A stretch of 64,000 nucleotides of DNA from SAR86 cluster bacterium AG-313-D11 (GTDB taxonomy: Bacteria; Pseudomonadota; Gammaproteobacteria; Magnimaribacterales; D2472). The stretch lies in assembly GCA_003284215.1 (NCBI GenBank), contig QBVW01000001.1, forward strand, positions 214,127 to 278,126. Direction: 5' to 3'. Each line of letters begins with the position of its first letter. The first letter of the stretch is position 1. Positions 26,972 through 35,422 of this stretch are shown one piece after another. A program made the position numbers and the translations under genes. Below the pieces are notes generated by a model that had not been told where the DNA came from, ran no database searches, and saw only the letters and a list, made by a program, of their open reading frames with translations.

Positions 26972-27976
26972 ATGAAAGTTGTAAGGCTTGTAAAAAATTC
27001 AGATTTTAAAAGTGTTGAGCATTTAGTTAAGCATTCTGGCAAAGGCATGACCACCATGCCAAAAACACCCAAAGAGATCAAAGAAAGAATTGCTTGGTCA
27101 GAGAAATCTAGAAATAAAAAAATTAAGAAACCAAATCAAGATAGCTATTTATTCGTTCTAGAAGACAATGGTCGCATTGTTGGGTTATCAGCTGTATATA
27201 CCTCTGTTTCATTGAAGAAGCCTTCAGTTTTTTTTAAGAAGTCTATTTCACAGCTTGAATCTAAATCTCTCAATTTCACTAAGGACTTAGATGTGCTTTC
27301 TCTTCACCTTTGCAAGCAGCCATATTCCGAGCTAGGAACTTTATTTCTCAAGCCAGCTTTCAGAGGGAAGGGTCGAGGCTCACTTCTTTCTTTTTCTAGA
27401 TTCATTTTTATGTCTGCTCATCAGCAACGCTTTGATCCAAAGCTATTTGTTGAGATTAGAGGATTTAAAAATGCTAAAGACGAGTCTTATTTTTGGAATT
27501 CATTTAGTAAAACTTTCTTTAATCTTGATTTTTTTAAAGCCGATGAAATTAGTTACATAGACAATCATTTTATTATGGAATCTATTCCCAAATATCCATT
27601 TATCATCGAACATATGCCAAAAAAAGTACAAAGAGTTATTGGCAAACCTCATCCCAATGCCATGCCAGCATATTCACTGTTAAGAAAACAAAACTTTAGA
27701 CCAAATGGTTTGATCGACGTTTTAGATGGAGGGCCATGCTTGGAGGCAAAAATTAAAGATATCCCTTTGGTTAAGTCTGCACAGTTATTTCCTATTGTGA
27801 TCAAAAGAAATATTAACTTTGATCGTTTTGGCTTTATTGCAAATCCATCCATTGATGATTTTGCTGTGGTCAAAGAAAATTATGCTTTTGATAAAGATAA
27901 GAAGGAGCTTTTCATCTCAGCCAAAGTAGCAAAAGCTTTGAATTTAAAGCCAGGCTCTCTGGCGCAGGTTAACTAA
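26972..27976 (+). CDS. astA: arginine N-succinyltransferase
   Basis: First enzyme of the arginine succinyltransferase pathway: arginine plus succinyl-CoA to N2-succinylarginine. Recognised by VRLVKNSDFKSVEHLVKHSGKGMTTMP at the start (shown here in part), ELGTLFLKPAFRGKGRGSLLSFSRFIF in the acyl-CoA-binding region, HPNAMPAYSLLRKQNF and DGGPCLEA. 334 residues matches the family (about 340). It is the first gene of astA-astD-astB and appears to be expressed from a leaderless mRNA. Its stop shares one base with the astD ATG. Confidence 0.94.
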   Translation: MKVVRLVKNSDFKSVEHLVKHSGKGMTTMPKTPKEIKERIAWSEKSRNKKIKKPNQDSYLFVLEDNGRIVGLSAVYTSVSLKKPSVFFKKSISQLESKSLNFTKDLDVLSLHLCKQPYSELGTLFLKPAFRGKGRGSLLSFSRFIFMSAHQQRFDPKLFVEIRGFKNAKDESYFWNSFSKTFFNLDFFKADEISYIDNHFIMESIPKYPFIIEHMPKKVQRVIGKPHPNAMPAYSLLRKQNFRPNGLIDVLDGGPCLEAKIKDIPLVKSAQLFPIVIKRNINFDRFGFIANPSIDDFAVVKENYAFDKDKKELFISAKVAKALNLKPGSLAQVN

Positions 27977-29385
27977 TGCTTTACATACAAAATCAATGGT
28001 CCTCTGGAAAAGGCAAGTTATTTAAATCCATGAACCCTTTGACGGGTGAAATAGTTTGGGAGGGCAATTTTGCCAATGCTTCTCAATTAAATGCAGCAAT
28101 GGATGTTGCCTATAAGAGTCATGATGGGTGGTCAGCTGAATCAATCCAAACAAGAATAAAAATTATTAGAAAATTTTATACTTTGCTTGAAAAGAATAAG
28201 TTGCCAATGACTAAGCTTATTTCAACAGAAACCGGTAAAACTCATGCTGATGCTGCTTCTGAGGTTGCTGCCACTCTGGCCAAGCTTAATAATTCAATTC
28301 TTGCATATAAAAAACGTACAGGTTCTGAAAGAAATTCTCTTGGCGTCATGCAGACAAGTCTTAAACATGCATCTCACGGTGTTATGTCGGTTGTTGGGCC
28401 ATTTAATTTCCCGCTACATTTACCCAATGGGCATATAACTCCCGCACTTATTGCCGGAAATACGATTATTTATAAGCCAAGCGAGTCGACTCCTATGGTT
28501 GCAGAGTACATGATGATGCTTTGGGATAAAGCGGGATTACCTGCTGGTGTGATTAATATGATTCATGGAGGCAAAGATATAGTCCAAGGTCTTTGCAAGC
28601 ATCCCCTAAACAAGGGATTGCTGTTCACTGGCAGCTACAAAGTTGGCAAACAAATTAATAAAATCATGGCTGATTACCCAGAGAAGATCCTAGCCTTAGA
28701 ATTAGGGGGCAATAACCCATTGGTGGTTTGGTCGACTCAAAAAATTAATGCCGCAGTAGATCTTATTTTTGAATCTGCATTTATTTCATCAGGCCAACGT
28801 TGTACTTGTGCTCGTCGCCTGGTTCTTCCTAATACTAATAATGGCAAGAAAATCTTAGCTAAATTGAAGCAGAGGATTCAATCGCTTTCCTACACAGATG
28901 AGGCAAATCTTTACTACGGACCGTTAATCTCACCCAAAGCTACTGATGGATTTTTAGCTTTTCAAGATAAGCTAATCAAGCTGGGTGCCAAATCAATTTT
29001 GAAGGCTCGTAAAGTTAGAGGTTCATTTAACTTGGTTACCCCCAGTCTGATGAATATTACCGGCATGAAAAAATCTTATGATGAAGAAAATTTTGGTCCA
29101 ATGTTGCAGGTGTATTTTGCTGATACTTTTGATGATGCTGTGGCAGAAGCAAATAATACAAAATATGGTTTGGCAGCTGGTCTCATTTCAGACAATGAGA
29201 AATTATTTGAGGGATTTACACAAAGAATTAATGCAGGTGTGATAAATTTTAATTCAACTACGACGGGCGCATCTGGAGCCTTTCCATTTGGCGGAATAGG
29301 AAGAAGTGGCAACCTAAGACCTGCAGGTTTTTATGCTGCAGATTATTGTGCATGGCCAAAGGCCTCAATTGTAAAAAAACTATAG
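27976..29385 (+). CDS. astD: N-succinylglutamate 5-semialdehyde dehydrogenase
   Basis: Fourth step of the Ast pathway, oxidising succinylglutamate semialdehyde with NAD. Aldehyde dehydrogenase motifs: VVGPFNFPLHLPNGHI, KPSESTPMVAEYM, LALELGGNNPLVV with the catalytic Glu, and SSGQRCTCARRLV with the catalytic Cys (first of the pair). 469 residues; E. coli AstD is 492. It lies between astA and astB. Confidence 0.94.
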   Translation: MLYIQNQWSSGKGKLFKSMNPLTGEIVWEGNFANASQLNAAMDVAYKSHDGWSAESIQTRIKIIRKFYTLLEKNKLPMTKLISTETGKTHADAASEVAATLAKLNNSILAYKKRTGSERNSLGVMQTSLKHASHGVMSVVGPFNFPLHLPNGHITPALIAGNTIIYKPSESTPMVAEYMMMLWDKAGLPAGVINMIHGGKDIVQGLCKHPLNKGLLFTGSYKVGKQINKIMADYPEKILALELGGNNPLVVWSTQKINAAVDLIFESAFISSGQRCTCARRLVLPNTNNGKKILAKLKQRIQSLSYTDEANLYYGPLISPKATDGFLAFQDKLIKLGAKSILKARKVRGSFNLVTPSLMNITGMKKSYDEENFGPMLQVYFADTFDDAVAEANNTKYGLAAGLISDNEKLFEGFTQRINAGVINFNSTTTGASGAFPFGGIGRSGNLRPAGFYAADYCAWPKASIVKKL

Positions 29386-30711
29386 ATGACTTTTTCGGGG
29401 GAGATTAATTTTGACGGTTTAATTGGACCGACACATAATTATGCTGGTTTATCACGAGGTAATTTAGCCTCACAAAAACATCTTAACCAAACTTCAAATC
29501 CTCAAGCCGCTGCATTGCAGGGTCTTGATAAAATGAGGCTTATCATGGATCAAGGGATTCCACAGGGATTTTTCTTGCCTCATGAGCGCCCACAATTAAT
29601 GACTCTTAGAGCTCTAGGATTTGGTGGTACAGATGAAGAGGTCATCAATCAGGCAACCAAACAAAATCCAGCTTTATTAAAAAATGTTTATTCTGCTTCA
29701 TCAATGTGGGCAGCCAATGCAGCAACTTTCTCTCCTAGTATTGATAGCTATGATCAAAACATCCATATCACTCCAGCCAATTTAAATTCTATGTTCCATC
29801 GTTCCATTGAGCATGAATTTACAAAGACTCAATTAGAGCTTATGTTTGGAGGAATTGCTCAGGTGCATAAACCAATTAAAAATATTTCAGGTTATGGTGA
29901 CGAGGGCGCTGCGAATCACCTAAGAGTAAGTGCGCAGCATCTCATTCCAGGCTTTCAAATTTTTGTCTATGGAAGCTCTGCATTTGAATCGCATCAGGGC
30001 ATTATTGCTCGCCAAGCAGAAGAAATTTCTCAAGCAGTTTCAACCCAACATCAACTTGATCCAGAACGAGTGTTATTTTTAAAACAAAACGAACAAGCCA
30101 TTAATTCAGGGAGTTTTCATAATGACATTGTGAGTCTGGCTAATGAAGAGGTTTTTATCTTTCATCAAGAAGCATTTGCAGACAGGGTCGAATTAGAAAG
30201 AGTGTTGCACCATCTCAAAGAACATGTGAAAGGCTTTCACCCAATTGAAATTCTCTCTGAAGACATTTCTCTTGATGACCTTGTATCAAGTTATTTGCTT
30301 AATTCGCAATTAATTACTGTTGATAATAACGAGATGATGATGCTCCTGCCAGAAGAAGTTCACAATCATCCTAATTGCATGCGATGGCTGGAAGAAATTA
30401 AATCTTCATCACCCATCAAGCACCTTGAATTTGTTGATATTCGTCAAAGTATGATGAATGGAGGAGGACCAGCCTGCTTAAGATTTAAAGCTGTAGTAAA
30501 CAATGATGAGTTTGATAAGCTCAATGAAAAATTTTTGCTAAGCCCAACAAAACTTATGGATTTAAGGGCACTAGTCAGCAAACATTACAGGGATAAACTT
30601 TACCCAGAAGATTTATTAGATATAAAGTTTATGCAAGAATCCTATACATTTTTAGATGAATTAACTCAATTATTAGATTTGGGCGATATATACAATTTCC
30701 AAAGAATTTAA
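29386..30711 (+). CDS. astB: N-succinylarginine dihydrolase
   Basis: Second step of the Ast pathway: succinylarginine to succinylornithine, CO2 and two ammonia, a nitrogen-releasing reaction. The N-terminus (INFDGLIGPTHNYAGLS) is diagnostic. The catalytic residues sit in GYGDEGAANH (Glu), SGSFHNDIVS (His) and MNGGGPACLRF (Cys). 441 residues, as in E. coli (447). It abuts astD. The other steps (astC aminotransferase, astE desuccinylase) are not here; ArgD-type enzymes could replace AstC. Confidence 0.95.
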   Translation: MTFSGEINFDGLIGPTHNYAGLSRGNLASQKHLNQTSNPQAAALQGLDKMRLIMDQGIPQGFFLPHERPQLMTLRALGFGGTDEEVINQATKQNPALLKNVYSASSMWAANAATFSPSIDSYDQNIHITPANLNSMFHRSIEHEFTKTQLELMFGGIAQVHKPIKNISGYGDEGAANHLRVSAQHLIPGFQIFVYGSSAFESHQGIIARQAEEISQAVSTQHQLDPERVLFLKQNEQAINSGSFHNDIVSLANEEVFIFHQEAFADRVELERVLHHLKEHVKGFHPIEILSEDISLDDLVSSYLLNSQLITVDNNEMMMLLPEEVHNHPNCMRWLEEIKSSSPIKHLEFVDIRQSMMNGGGPACLRFKAVVNNDEFDKLNEKFLLSPTKLMDLRALVSKHYRDKLYPEDLLDIKFMQESYTFLDELTQLLDLGDIYNFQRI

Positions 30712-30775
30712 ATAGATTACGGTCATTATATTAGTACGGCTCATTTTTTTATTTGTGACTAATAATGTTGATATT

Positions 30776-30784
30776 TGATAGAAT
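30776..30784 (+). promoter_or_regulatory. possible extended -10 promoter of the acyl-CoA synthetase gene
   Basis: TG at 30776-30777, one base, then TAGAAT at 30779-30784, about 59 bases before the TTG start. The 131-base gap after astB holds no gene; the remainder is AT-rich without a hairpin I would call a terminator. A TTGTGA at 30753-30758 is 20 bases from the -10, too far to be a confident -35 box. Confidence 0.35.
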
Positions 30785-30842
30785 CCATTAACTGTTTTTT
30801 GTCTATTAAGCATCAGCAGGTTTTATATTTAGGGGGAAACAA

Positions 30843-32651
30843 TTGTTTAACAAAGTAATAGAATTTTTTAGGGTAGTAGGTGAGCTGAGATATTTAATCC
30901 CAGTCATGCGTTATAAATTTCCAGATCCAGAAGACTCAGGTTCATTGGCCCATCTTTTTCAAGATACAACTGAGAAATTTTCTGAAAGGCCTTTTTTATA
31001 CTTTGAAGATGAAATGTGGACATACGGTCATACAAATAAAGTTGCTAACAGCATGGCAAGATATCTAGTTTCAACTGGTGTGAAGCATGGTGATAGGGTG
31101 GTTTTGTTTATGGAAAATCGACCTAGTTTTCTTATTTCATTGTTGGCGTTAAATAAAATTGGTGCAATAGCTGTCCTGATTAATACAAGCTTGACAGGCG
31201 ATCCTTTGATTCATTGCATTAACTCTTCTGATGCTGTGAAATGTATAGTTGGAGCAGAAAGAGCTAGCCCTCTAGAGGATGTGTTAAATCAAATTAATAT
31301 TACCAAACAAGAAGATTTTTTATGGGCACAAGATACTGCGCAGTATTCTTTGCCAGATTGGGCAATAGATCTTAAAGCTCAATTAGATCTTTCTGACGAC
31401 GATAATTTAGAAGAAACAAATTCGGTTAGAGTAAAAGATGTTGCCTGTTATATTTTTACTTCTGGAACTACAGGAGTTCCAAAAGCAGCAATTTGCCCAA
31501 ATCAAAAACTTATGGCCGCCTCAGTTAACATTAAGATAGCTGGCTATAGAATTAACGAAACAGATTGCATGCACAATAGCTTACCTTTATACCATTCAAC
31601 CGGTTTAATGTTAGGAATATGTGCTGTTATTCAGGCTGGAGCTTCTACATTCATTAAAAGAAAATTTTCTGCCTCCTCTTTTTGGGATGAAGTACAAAAA
31701 TATAATACAACTGCATTGGTTTATATAGGTGAGCTTTGTAGGTATTTGGCTAATACAGAGCCAACACCAGCTGAGCAAAATAACCCTCTTAAAGTGATGG
31801 TTGGAAACGGCCTTAGACCAGATGTCTGGGACATTTTCAAAGAAAGGTTTGGGGTCGAAAGAATTGTTGAAATTTATGGCGCAAGTGAGGGCAATGCTCT
31901 CTTTATGAATCTATTAAATAAGGATAAAACTATTGGCATGACTAATGCCCAAGTAGCTTTGATTGAATACGATGTTGCTGAAGATAAGATTATTAAAAAT
32001 GAAGACGGGACTTGTAAAAAAATAACTAATCATGATCCAGGATTATTGATTGTTTTTATATCACCGAATTCTGTTTTTAATGGGTACACAGATGCTCAGG
32101 CTACTGAAAAGAAAATATTAAGAGATGTTTTTGAAAAAGGAGATGCTTGGTTTAATACAGGAGATCTTATAAAAACAGTCGATGTAGGTTATGCATTGGG
32201 TAAAACTCACTATCAATTTGTCGATCGAGTCGGGGATACTTTTAGATGGAAGTCAGAGAATGTCTCAACGAATGAAGTGGGTGAGATTTTAAATGGCTTC
32301 AAGGATGTGAATATGTCAAATGTATATGGGGTAGAGATACCAGGCTGTGAGGGTAGAGCTGGCATGGCTGCTTTTAGTCTTGAAGATGCCAGTAGCTTTG
32401 ATTGGCAAGGCTTCTCTAACCATGTAGAAAATAGCCTCCCTAAATACGCTCGTCCTCTTTTTATAAGGATTATTGAAGAAATGGATACCACAGGGACTTT
32501 TAAATTGAAGAAAAATGATCTCAGGAATGAGGCATTTAATATTGATAAAGTGTCTGATCAGATTTATTGCTTGAAGCCTAACTCTAGCAATTATGAAGTT
32601 TTAGATAATGAATGGCTGCAAACTATCAATTCTGAACAAGCTGGCTATTAA
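30843..32651 (+). CDS. long-chain acyl-CoA synthetase (FATP/FadD6-like)
   Basis: AMP-forming acyl-CoA ligase. The ATP-binding loop is YIFTSGTTGVPKAA; VEIYGASEGNALFM is the A5 region, and DRVGDTFRWKSENVSTNEV is the FATP-type signature, placing it nearer to very-long-chain acyl-CoA synthetases than to classic FadD. 602 residues, with a hydrophobic segment near LISLLALNKIGAIAVLI. The start is TTG with a strong AGGGGG 6 bases upstream. It precedes a saccharopine-dehydrogenase-like reductase by 26 bases; lipid modification is a reasonable joint role but unproven. Confidence 0.9.
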   Translation: MFNKVIEFFRVVGELRYLIPVMRYKFPDPEDSGSLAHLFQDTTEKFSERPFLYFEDEMWTYGHTNKVANSMARYLVSTGVKHGDRVVLFMENRPSFLISLLALNKIGAIAVLINTSLTGDPLIHCINSSDAVKCIVGAERASPLEDVLNQINITKQEDFLWAQDTAQYSLPDWAIDLKAQLDLSDDDNLEETNSVRVKDVACYIFTSGTTGVPKAAICPNQKLMAASVNIKIAGYRINETDCMHNSLPLYHSTGLMLGICAVIQAGASTFIKRKFSASSFWDEVQKYNTTALVYIGELCRYLANTEPTPAEQNNPLKVMVGNGLRPDVWDIFKERFGVERIVEIYGASEGNALFMNLLNKDKTIGMTNAQVALIEYDVAEDKIIKNEDGTCKKITNHDPGLLIVFISPNSVFNGYTDAQATEKKILRDVFEKGDAWFNTGDLIKTVDVGYALGKTHYQFVDRVGDTFRWKSENVSTNEVGEILNGFKDVNMSNVYGVEIPGCEGRAGMAAFSLEDASSFDWQGFSNHVENSLPKYARPLFIRIIEEMDTTGTFKLKKNDLRNEAFNIDKVSDQIYCLKPNSSNYEVLDNEWLQTINSEQAGY

Positions 32652-32677
32652 TTAAATAATTTACAAAGGAGACTCTT

Positions 32678-33847
32678 ATGAGTGATAAGAATTTTGATGT
32701 CGTGGTTTATGGTGCTACAGGTTTTACTGGAAAGCTGGTTGTGGAATACATGCTTAATCAATATGGTAATGATGAAAGCATTTCTTGGGCAATGGCTGGA
32801 AGAAGTCATGAGAAGTTAATTGCGGTCAGAGATACCTTGGGTGTGTCCCATGATGTGGCTCTTTTAACAGTAGACAGTAATGATGAATCAAGTGTTGCAG
32901 AAATGGTTAAAAAAACAAAATGCGTATTAACCACAGTTGGACCGTACCAACTTTATGGCCCAAGCATTGTTAAACAATGCGCTGCAAATGGAACAGATTA
33001 TGTTGATCTATGCGGCGAGCCAGGATGGATGCATGAAATGATCAACGAGCATGCTGAGCAGGCGAAGGAGACTGGAGCAAGAATTGTCTTTTCTTGTGGT
33101 TTTGACAGCATACCTTTTGACCTAGGTGTTTACTTTTTGCAAAAAGAAGTCATAGCTCAACATGGTAAACCTGCTTCTAATGTTAGAGGAAGAGTGAGAG
33201 CAATGAATGGCGAGTTTTCTGGTGGAACAGCGGCTTCATTAAGTGCAACTATGTCATCATTAAAAGAAAAACCAGAATTATTTGCAGTGTTGGCAAACCC
33301 ATTTTCGCTGTCTAACGGTTTTACTGGACCTGAGCAAACTCCAGACTCCAAAGCTATGTATGATGAAAAACTTCAAACTTGGGTCGCTCCATTTTTTATG
33401 GCTCCTATTAATACCAAAAATGTTCATAGATCCAATGTCTTAATGGATCATATGTATGGAGAAGATTTTTGTTATAACGAGATGTGGATTCAAGGCCCGG
33501 GTGAAGAGGGCAAAGCTGCGGCAGAATTTGTTGGCAGCATGAATCCGTTGGCTGATGCACCAGCGCCTGGTGAAGGTCCATCCAAAGAATCAAGAGATAA
33601 TGGAAATTATGATGTTCTTTTTTGTGCGGACTTAGCTGATGGATCGACTATTCATGCAGCTGTTTCAGGAGATATGGATCCTGGGTACGGCTCAACTTCT
33701 AAAATGATTGCTGAAAGTGCAATCTGTTTGGTTAAAGAATGCCCTGATCTTGTTGGAGGTATTTATACTCCAGCACCAGCAATGGGCGAAAAACTTATTA
33801 CAAGACTGCAAGCTAATGCTGGATTAAATTTTAGATTAGAGAAATAG
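32678..33847 (+). CDS. saccharopine dehydrogenase-like / trans-acting enoyl reductase-like protein
   Basis: NAD(P)-binding Rossmann protein beginning DVVVYGATGFTGKLVVEYM, followed by TVGPYQLYGPSIVKQCAANGTDYVDLCGE (shown in two parts in the family: GPY.LYG and DYvDL.GE), then FSCGFDSIPFDLGVYFL. These match the family of eukaryotic SCCPDH and mycobacterial trans-acting enoyl reductases. It is not a lysine-pathway enzyme by context. 389 residues, AAGGAG upstream. With the acyl-CoA synthetase it may act on acyl chains. Confidence 0.82.
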   Translation: MSDKNFDVVVYGATGFTGKLVVEYMLNQYGNDESISWAMAGRSHEKLIAVRDTLGVSHDVALLTVDSNDESSVAEMVKKTKCVLTTVGPYQLYGPSIVKQCAANGTDYVDLCGEPGWMHEMINEHAEQAKETGARIVFSCGFDSIPFDLGVYFLQKEVIAQHGKPASNVRGRVRAMNGEFSGGTAASLSATMSSLKEKPELFAVLANPFSLSNGFTGPEQTPDSKAMYDEKLQTWVAPFFMAPINTKNVHRSNVLMDHMYGEDFCYNEMWIQGPGEEGKAAAEFVGSMNPLADAPAPGEGPSKESRDNGNYDVLFCADLADGSTIHAAVSGDMDPGYGSTSKMIAESAICLVKECPDLVGGIYTPAPAMGEKLITRLQANAGLNFRLEK

Positions 33848-33871
33848 CTCTAAGATATAAGTAATTCAATA

Positions 33872-34441
33872 TTACCTGATATCGTTTGCAATCAAGAGGC
33901 ATTGCCTGAGCATAGCCTTTTTAATCTGACTATTATTTAATTTTTGACCTCGAAGCCTTGTCCACATTGCAAAGGATAGGCTTGCATGGAATAAATGCTT
34001 CGATTCAGCATCGAAACCTAAAACTTCGGGAAGAACTTCCTCGGTTTTATCTTTTATGCGATCTTGATACATTAAATAATTTTCTCGTAAAAATTCGTAC
34101 TTCCACATTTTAGAAACAGTCATAAACATAATTAATTTATGTTTTTCATAGACTATATTCATGTGATTTGTGAGGGATTGGAGTCGTACCTCAAATGATG
34201 AGGAGGGGTCGTACTCTAAATTAAAATCATAATCCTTGCTTAAGACCGCATCTACAGCTTTGAAGAGGTTTTCCATTTCATCAAATTGTCTGAAAACAGT
34301 TCTTATTCCAACCCCGGACTCATCTGCAACTTGTTGGGCAGTCGGTTCTAAATTACCTTCTTTGAATAATTTAATGCAAGCATCCACGATGAGTTTTTGA
34401 CTATTGATGCTTCGTAAATTTCTTCCGTCTTGTTTTGCCAT
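33872..34441 (-). CDS. TetR family transcriptional regulator
   Basis: N-terminal helix-turn-helix (residues about 12-60: SQKLIVDACIKLFKEG, PTAQQVADESGVGIRTVFRQF) and a helical ligand-binding C-terminal domain with no recognisable effector signature. 189 residues, typical. It is divergent from a 12-gene operon, and a perfect 33-bp palindrome sits in the 55-base gap, over the promoters on both strands. It very likely represses itself and the operon. No Shine-Dalgarno sequence precedes the ATG. Confidence 0.9.
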   Translation of the reverse strand: MAKQDGRNLRSINSQKLIVDACIKLFKEGNLEPTAQQVADESGVGIRTVFRQFDEMENLFKAVDAVLSKDYDFNLEYDPSSSFEVRLQSLTNHMNIVYEKHKLIMFMTVSKMWKYEFLRENYLMYQDRIKDKTEEVLPEVLGFDAESKHLFHASLSFAMWTRLRGQKLNNSQIKKAMLRQCLLIANDIR

Positions 34442-34451
34442 TATTATTCAG

Positions 34452-34480
34452 AATATATCTATTGACATAATTTATGTCAA
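34452..34480 (-). promoter_or_regulatory. tetR promoter overlapping the palindrome
   Basis: Minus strand: TTGACA at 34480-34475, a 17-base spacer, then TATATT at 34457-34452. The RNA start would fall only a few bases before the tetR ATG at 34441, so the mRNA is almost leaderless. Confidence 0.5.
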
Positions 34481-34487
34481 TAGATAT
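34455..34487 (+). promoter_or_regulatory. perfect 33-bp palindrome, probable TetR operator
   Basis: Left arm ATATCTATTGACATAA (34455-34470), a single T at 34471, and the exact reverse complement at 34472-34487. It lies between the divergent tetR and nitronate monooxygenase genes and contains the -35 boxes of both promoters, so bound repressor would block both. TetR-family operators are usually shorter dyads, so this may hold two overlapping sites. Confidence 0.8.
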
Positions 34488-34490
34488 TGT
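34462..34490 (+). promoter_or_regulatory. promoter of the 12-gene detoxification operon
   Basis: TTGACA at 34462-34467, a 17-base spacer, TATTGT at 34485-34490, then six bases to the ATG at 34497. This again predicts a leaderless first gene; there is no ribosome binding site in the gap. The -35 box lies in the left arm of the palindrome. Confidence 0.55.
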
Positions 34491-34496
34491 TATTCT

Positions 34497-35420
34497 ATGA
34501 ATAGAGTAACTGAAATCTTAGGGGTTAAGTACCCAATCATTCAAGCGCCCATGGGGTGGATTGCCAGAAGTCAGCTAGCTTCTGCTGTTTCAAATGCAGG
34601 TGGATTTGGCATCATCGAAACTTCTTCTGGAGAGACTGAAAATTGCAAAGCTGAGATTTTAGCTATGTCAAAACTCACAGATAAACCCTTTGGTGTGAAT
34701 CTGCCCTTAATGTTCTTAAGGGACGAGAGCATGATTGAATTGGTGTTAGAGCAGGGCATAAAGTTTGTAACCACTTCTGCTGGCGATCCTGGGAAATATA
34801 TCCATATACTGAAAGATGCAGGTATCAAGGTCTTTCATGCTGTGCCCAGTGTTGCCGGTGCTGTAAAAGCTGCAAATGCAGGTGTGGATGGCTTGGTTAT
34901 TGAAGGCACAGAGGGCGGAGGTTTTAAAAGTCCTGAAGAGGTTGGCTTGATAGTGTTAATTCAAGCAATTAGACAACATACTGACTTGCCTATTGTTGCA
35001 GCGGGCGGAATTGTTGATGGAATAGGTATGGCTGCAGCTTTTGCGGCTGGAGCAGAAGGCATCCAGATGGGAACTAGGTTTGTATCTTCCAAAGAAAGTC
35101 CAGTGCATGACAATTTTAAAAATTCAATTATTAATTCAGATGAGCAGGGAACATGGATTCTCAATAAAAAATCAAAACCTTGCATTAGAGCGCTAAAAAC
35201 AGAATTTACCGAAAAAATACATGAAGCTGGTGTCATGGAGATGACTGACATGATGAAAATTCAAGATCTCTACTTTGGAGGAGATATGAATGCAGCGCCT
35301 GCTCTGACTGGCCAGTCAGCAGGATTGATTGATGTAGTCAAACCAGTTGCTCAAATCATCGACGAAACCATCAGCGAATTTAATGCGGCATGCAAAAGGA
35401 TGTCTGCTCAGAAATTTTAA
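34497..35420 (+). CDS. nitronate monooxygenase family protein (first copy)
   Basis: FMN-dependent TIM-barrel of the 2-nitropropane dioxygenase group. VKYPIIQAPMGWIA at the N-terminus, PFGVNLPLM, LPIVAAGGIVDGIGMAAAFAAGAEGIQMGTRF (phosphate-binding region, quoted in part elsewhere in the family as AAGGI..G). 307 residues from ATG 34497, which fits the promoter spacing and the family start. First gene of a tight operon that ends in a second family member at 43112. The physiological substrate may be a nitro compound or propionate 3-nitronate; unproven. Confidence 0.88.
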   Translation: MNRVTEILGVKYPIIQAPMGWIARSQLASAVSNAGGFGIIETSSGETENCKAEILAMSKLTDKPFGVNLPLMFLRDESMIELVLEQGIKFVTTSAGDPGKYIHILKDAGIKVFHAVPSVAGAVKAANAGVDGLVIEGTEGGGFKSPEEVGLIVLIQAIRQHTDLPIVAAGGIVDGIGMAAAFAAGAEGIQMGTRFVSSKESPVHDNFKNSIINSDEQGTWILNKKSKPCIRALKTEFTEKIHEAGVMEMTDMMKIQDLYFGGDMNAAPALTGQSAGLIDVVKPVAQIIDETISEFNAACKRMSAQKF

Positions 35421-35422
35421 GA

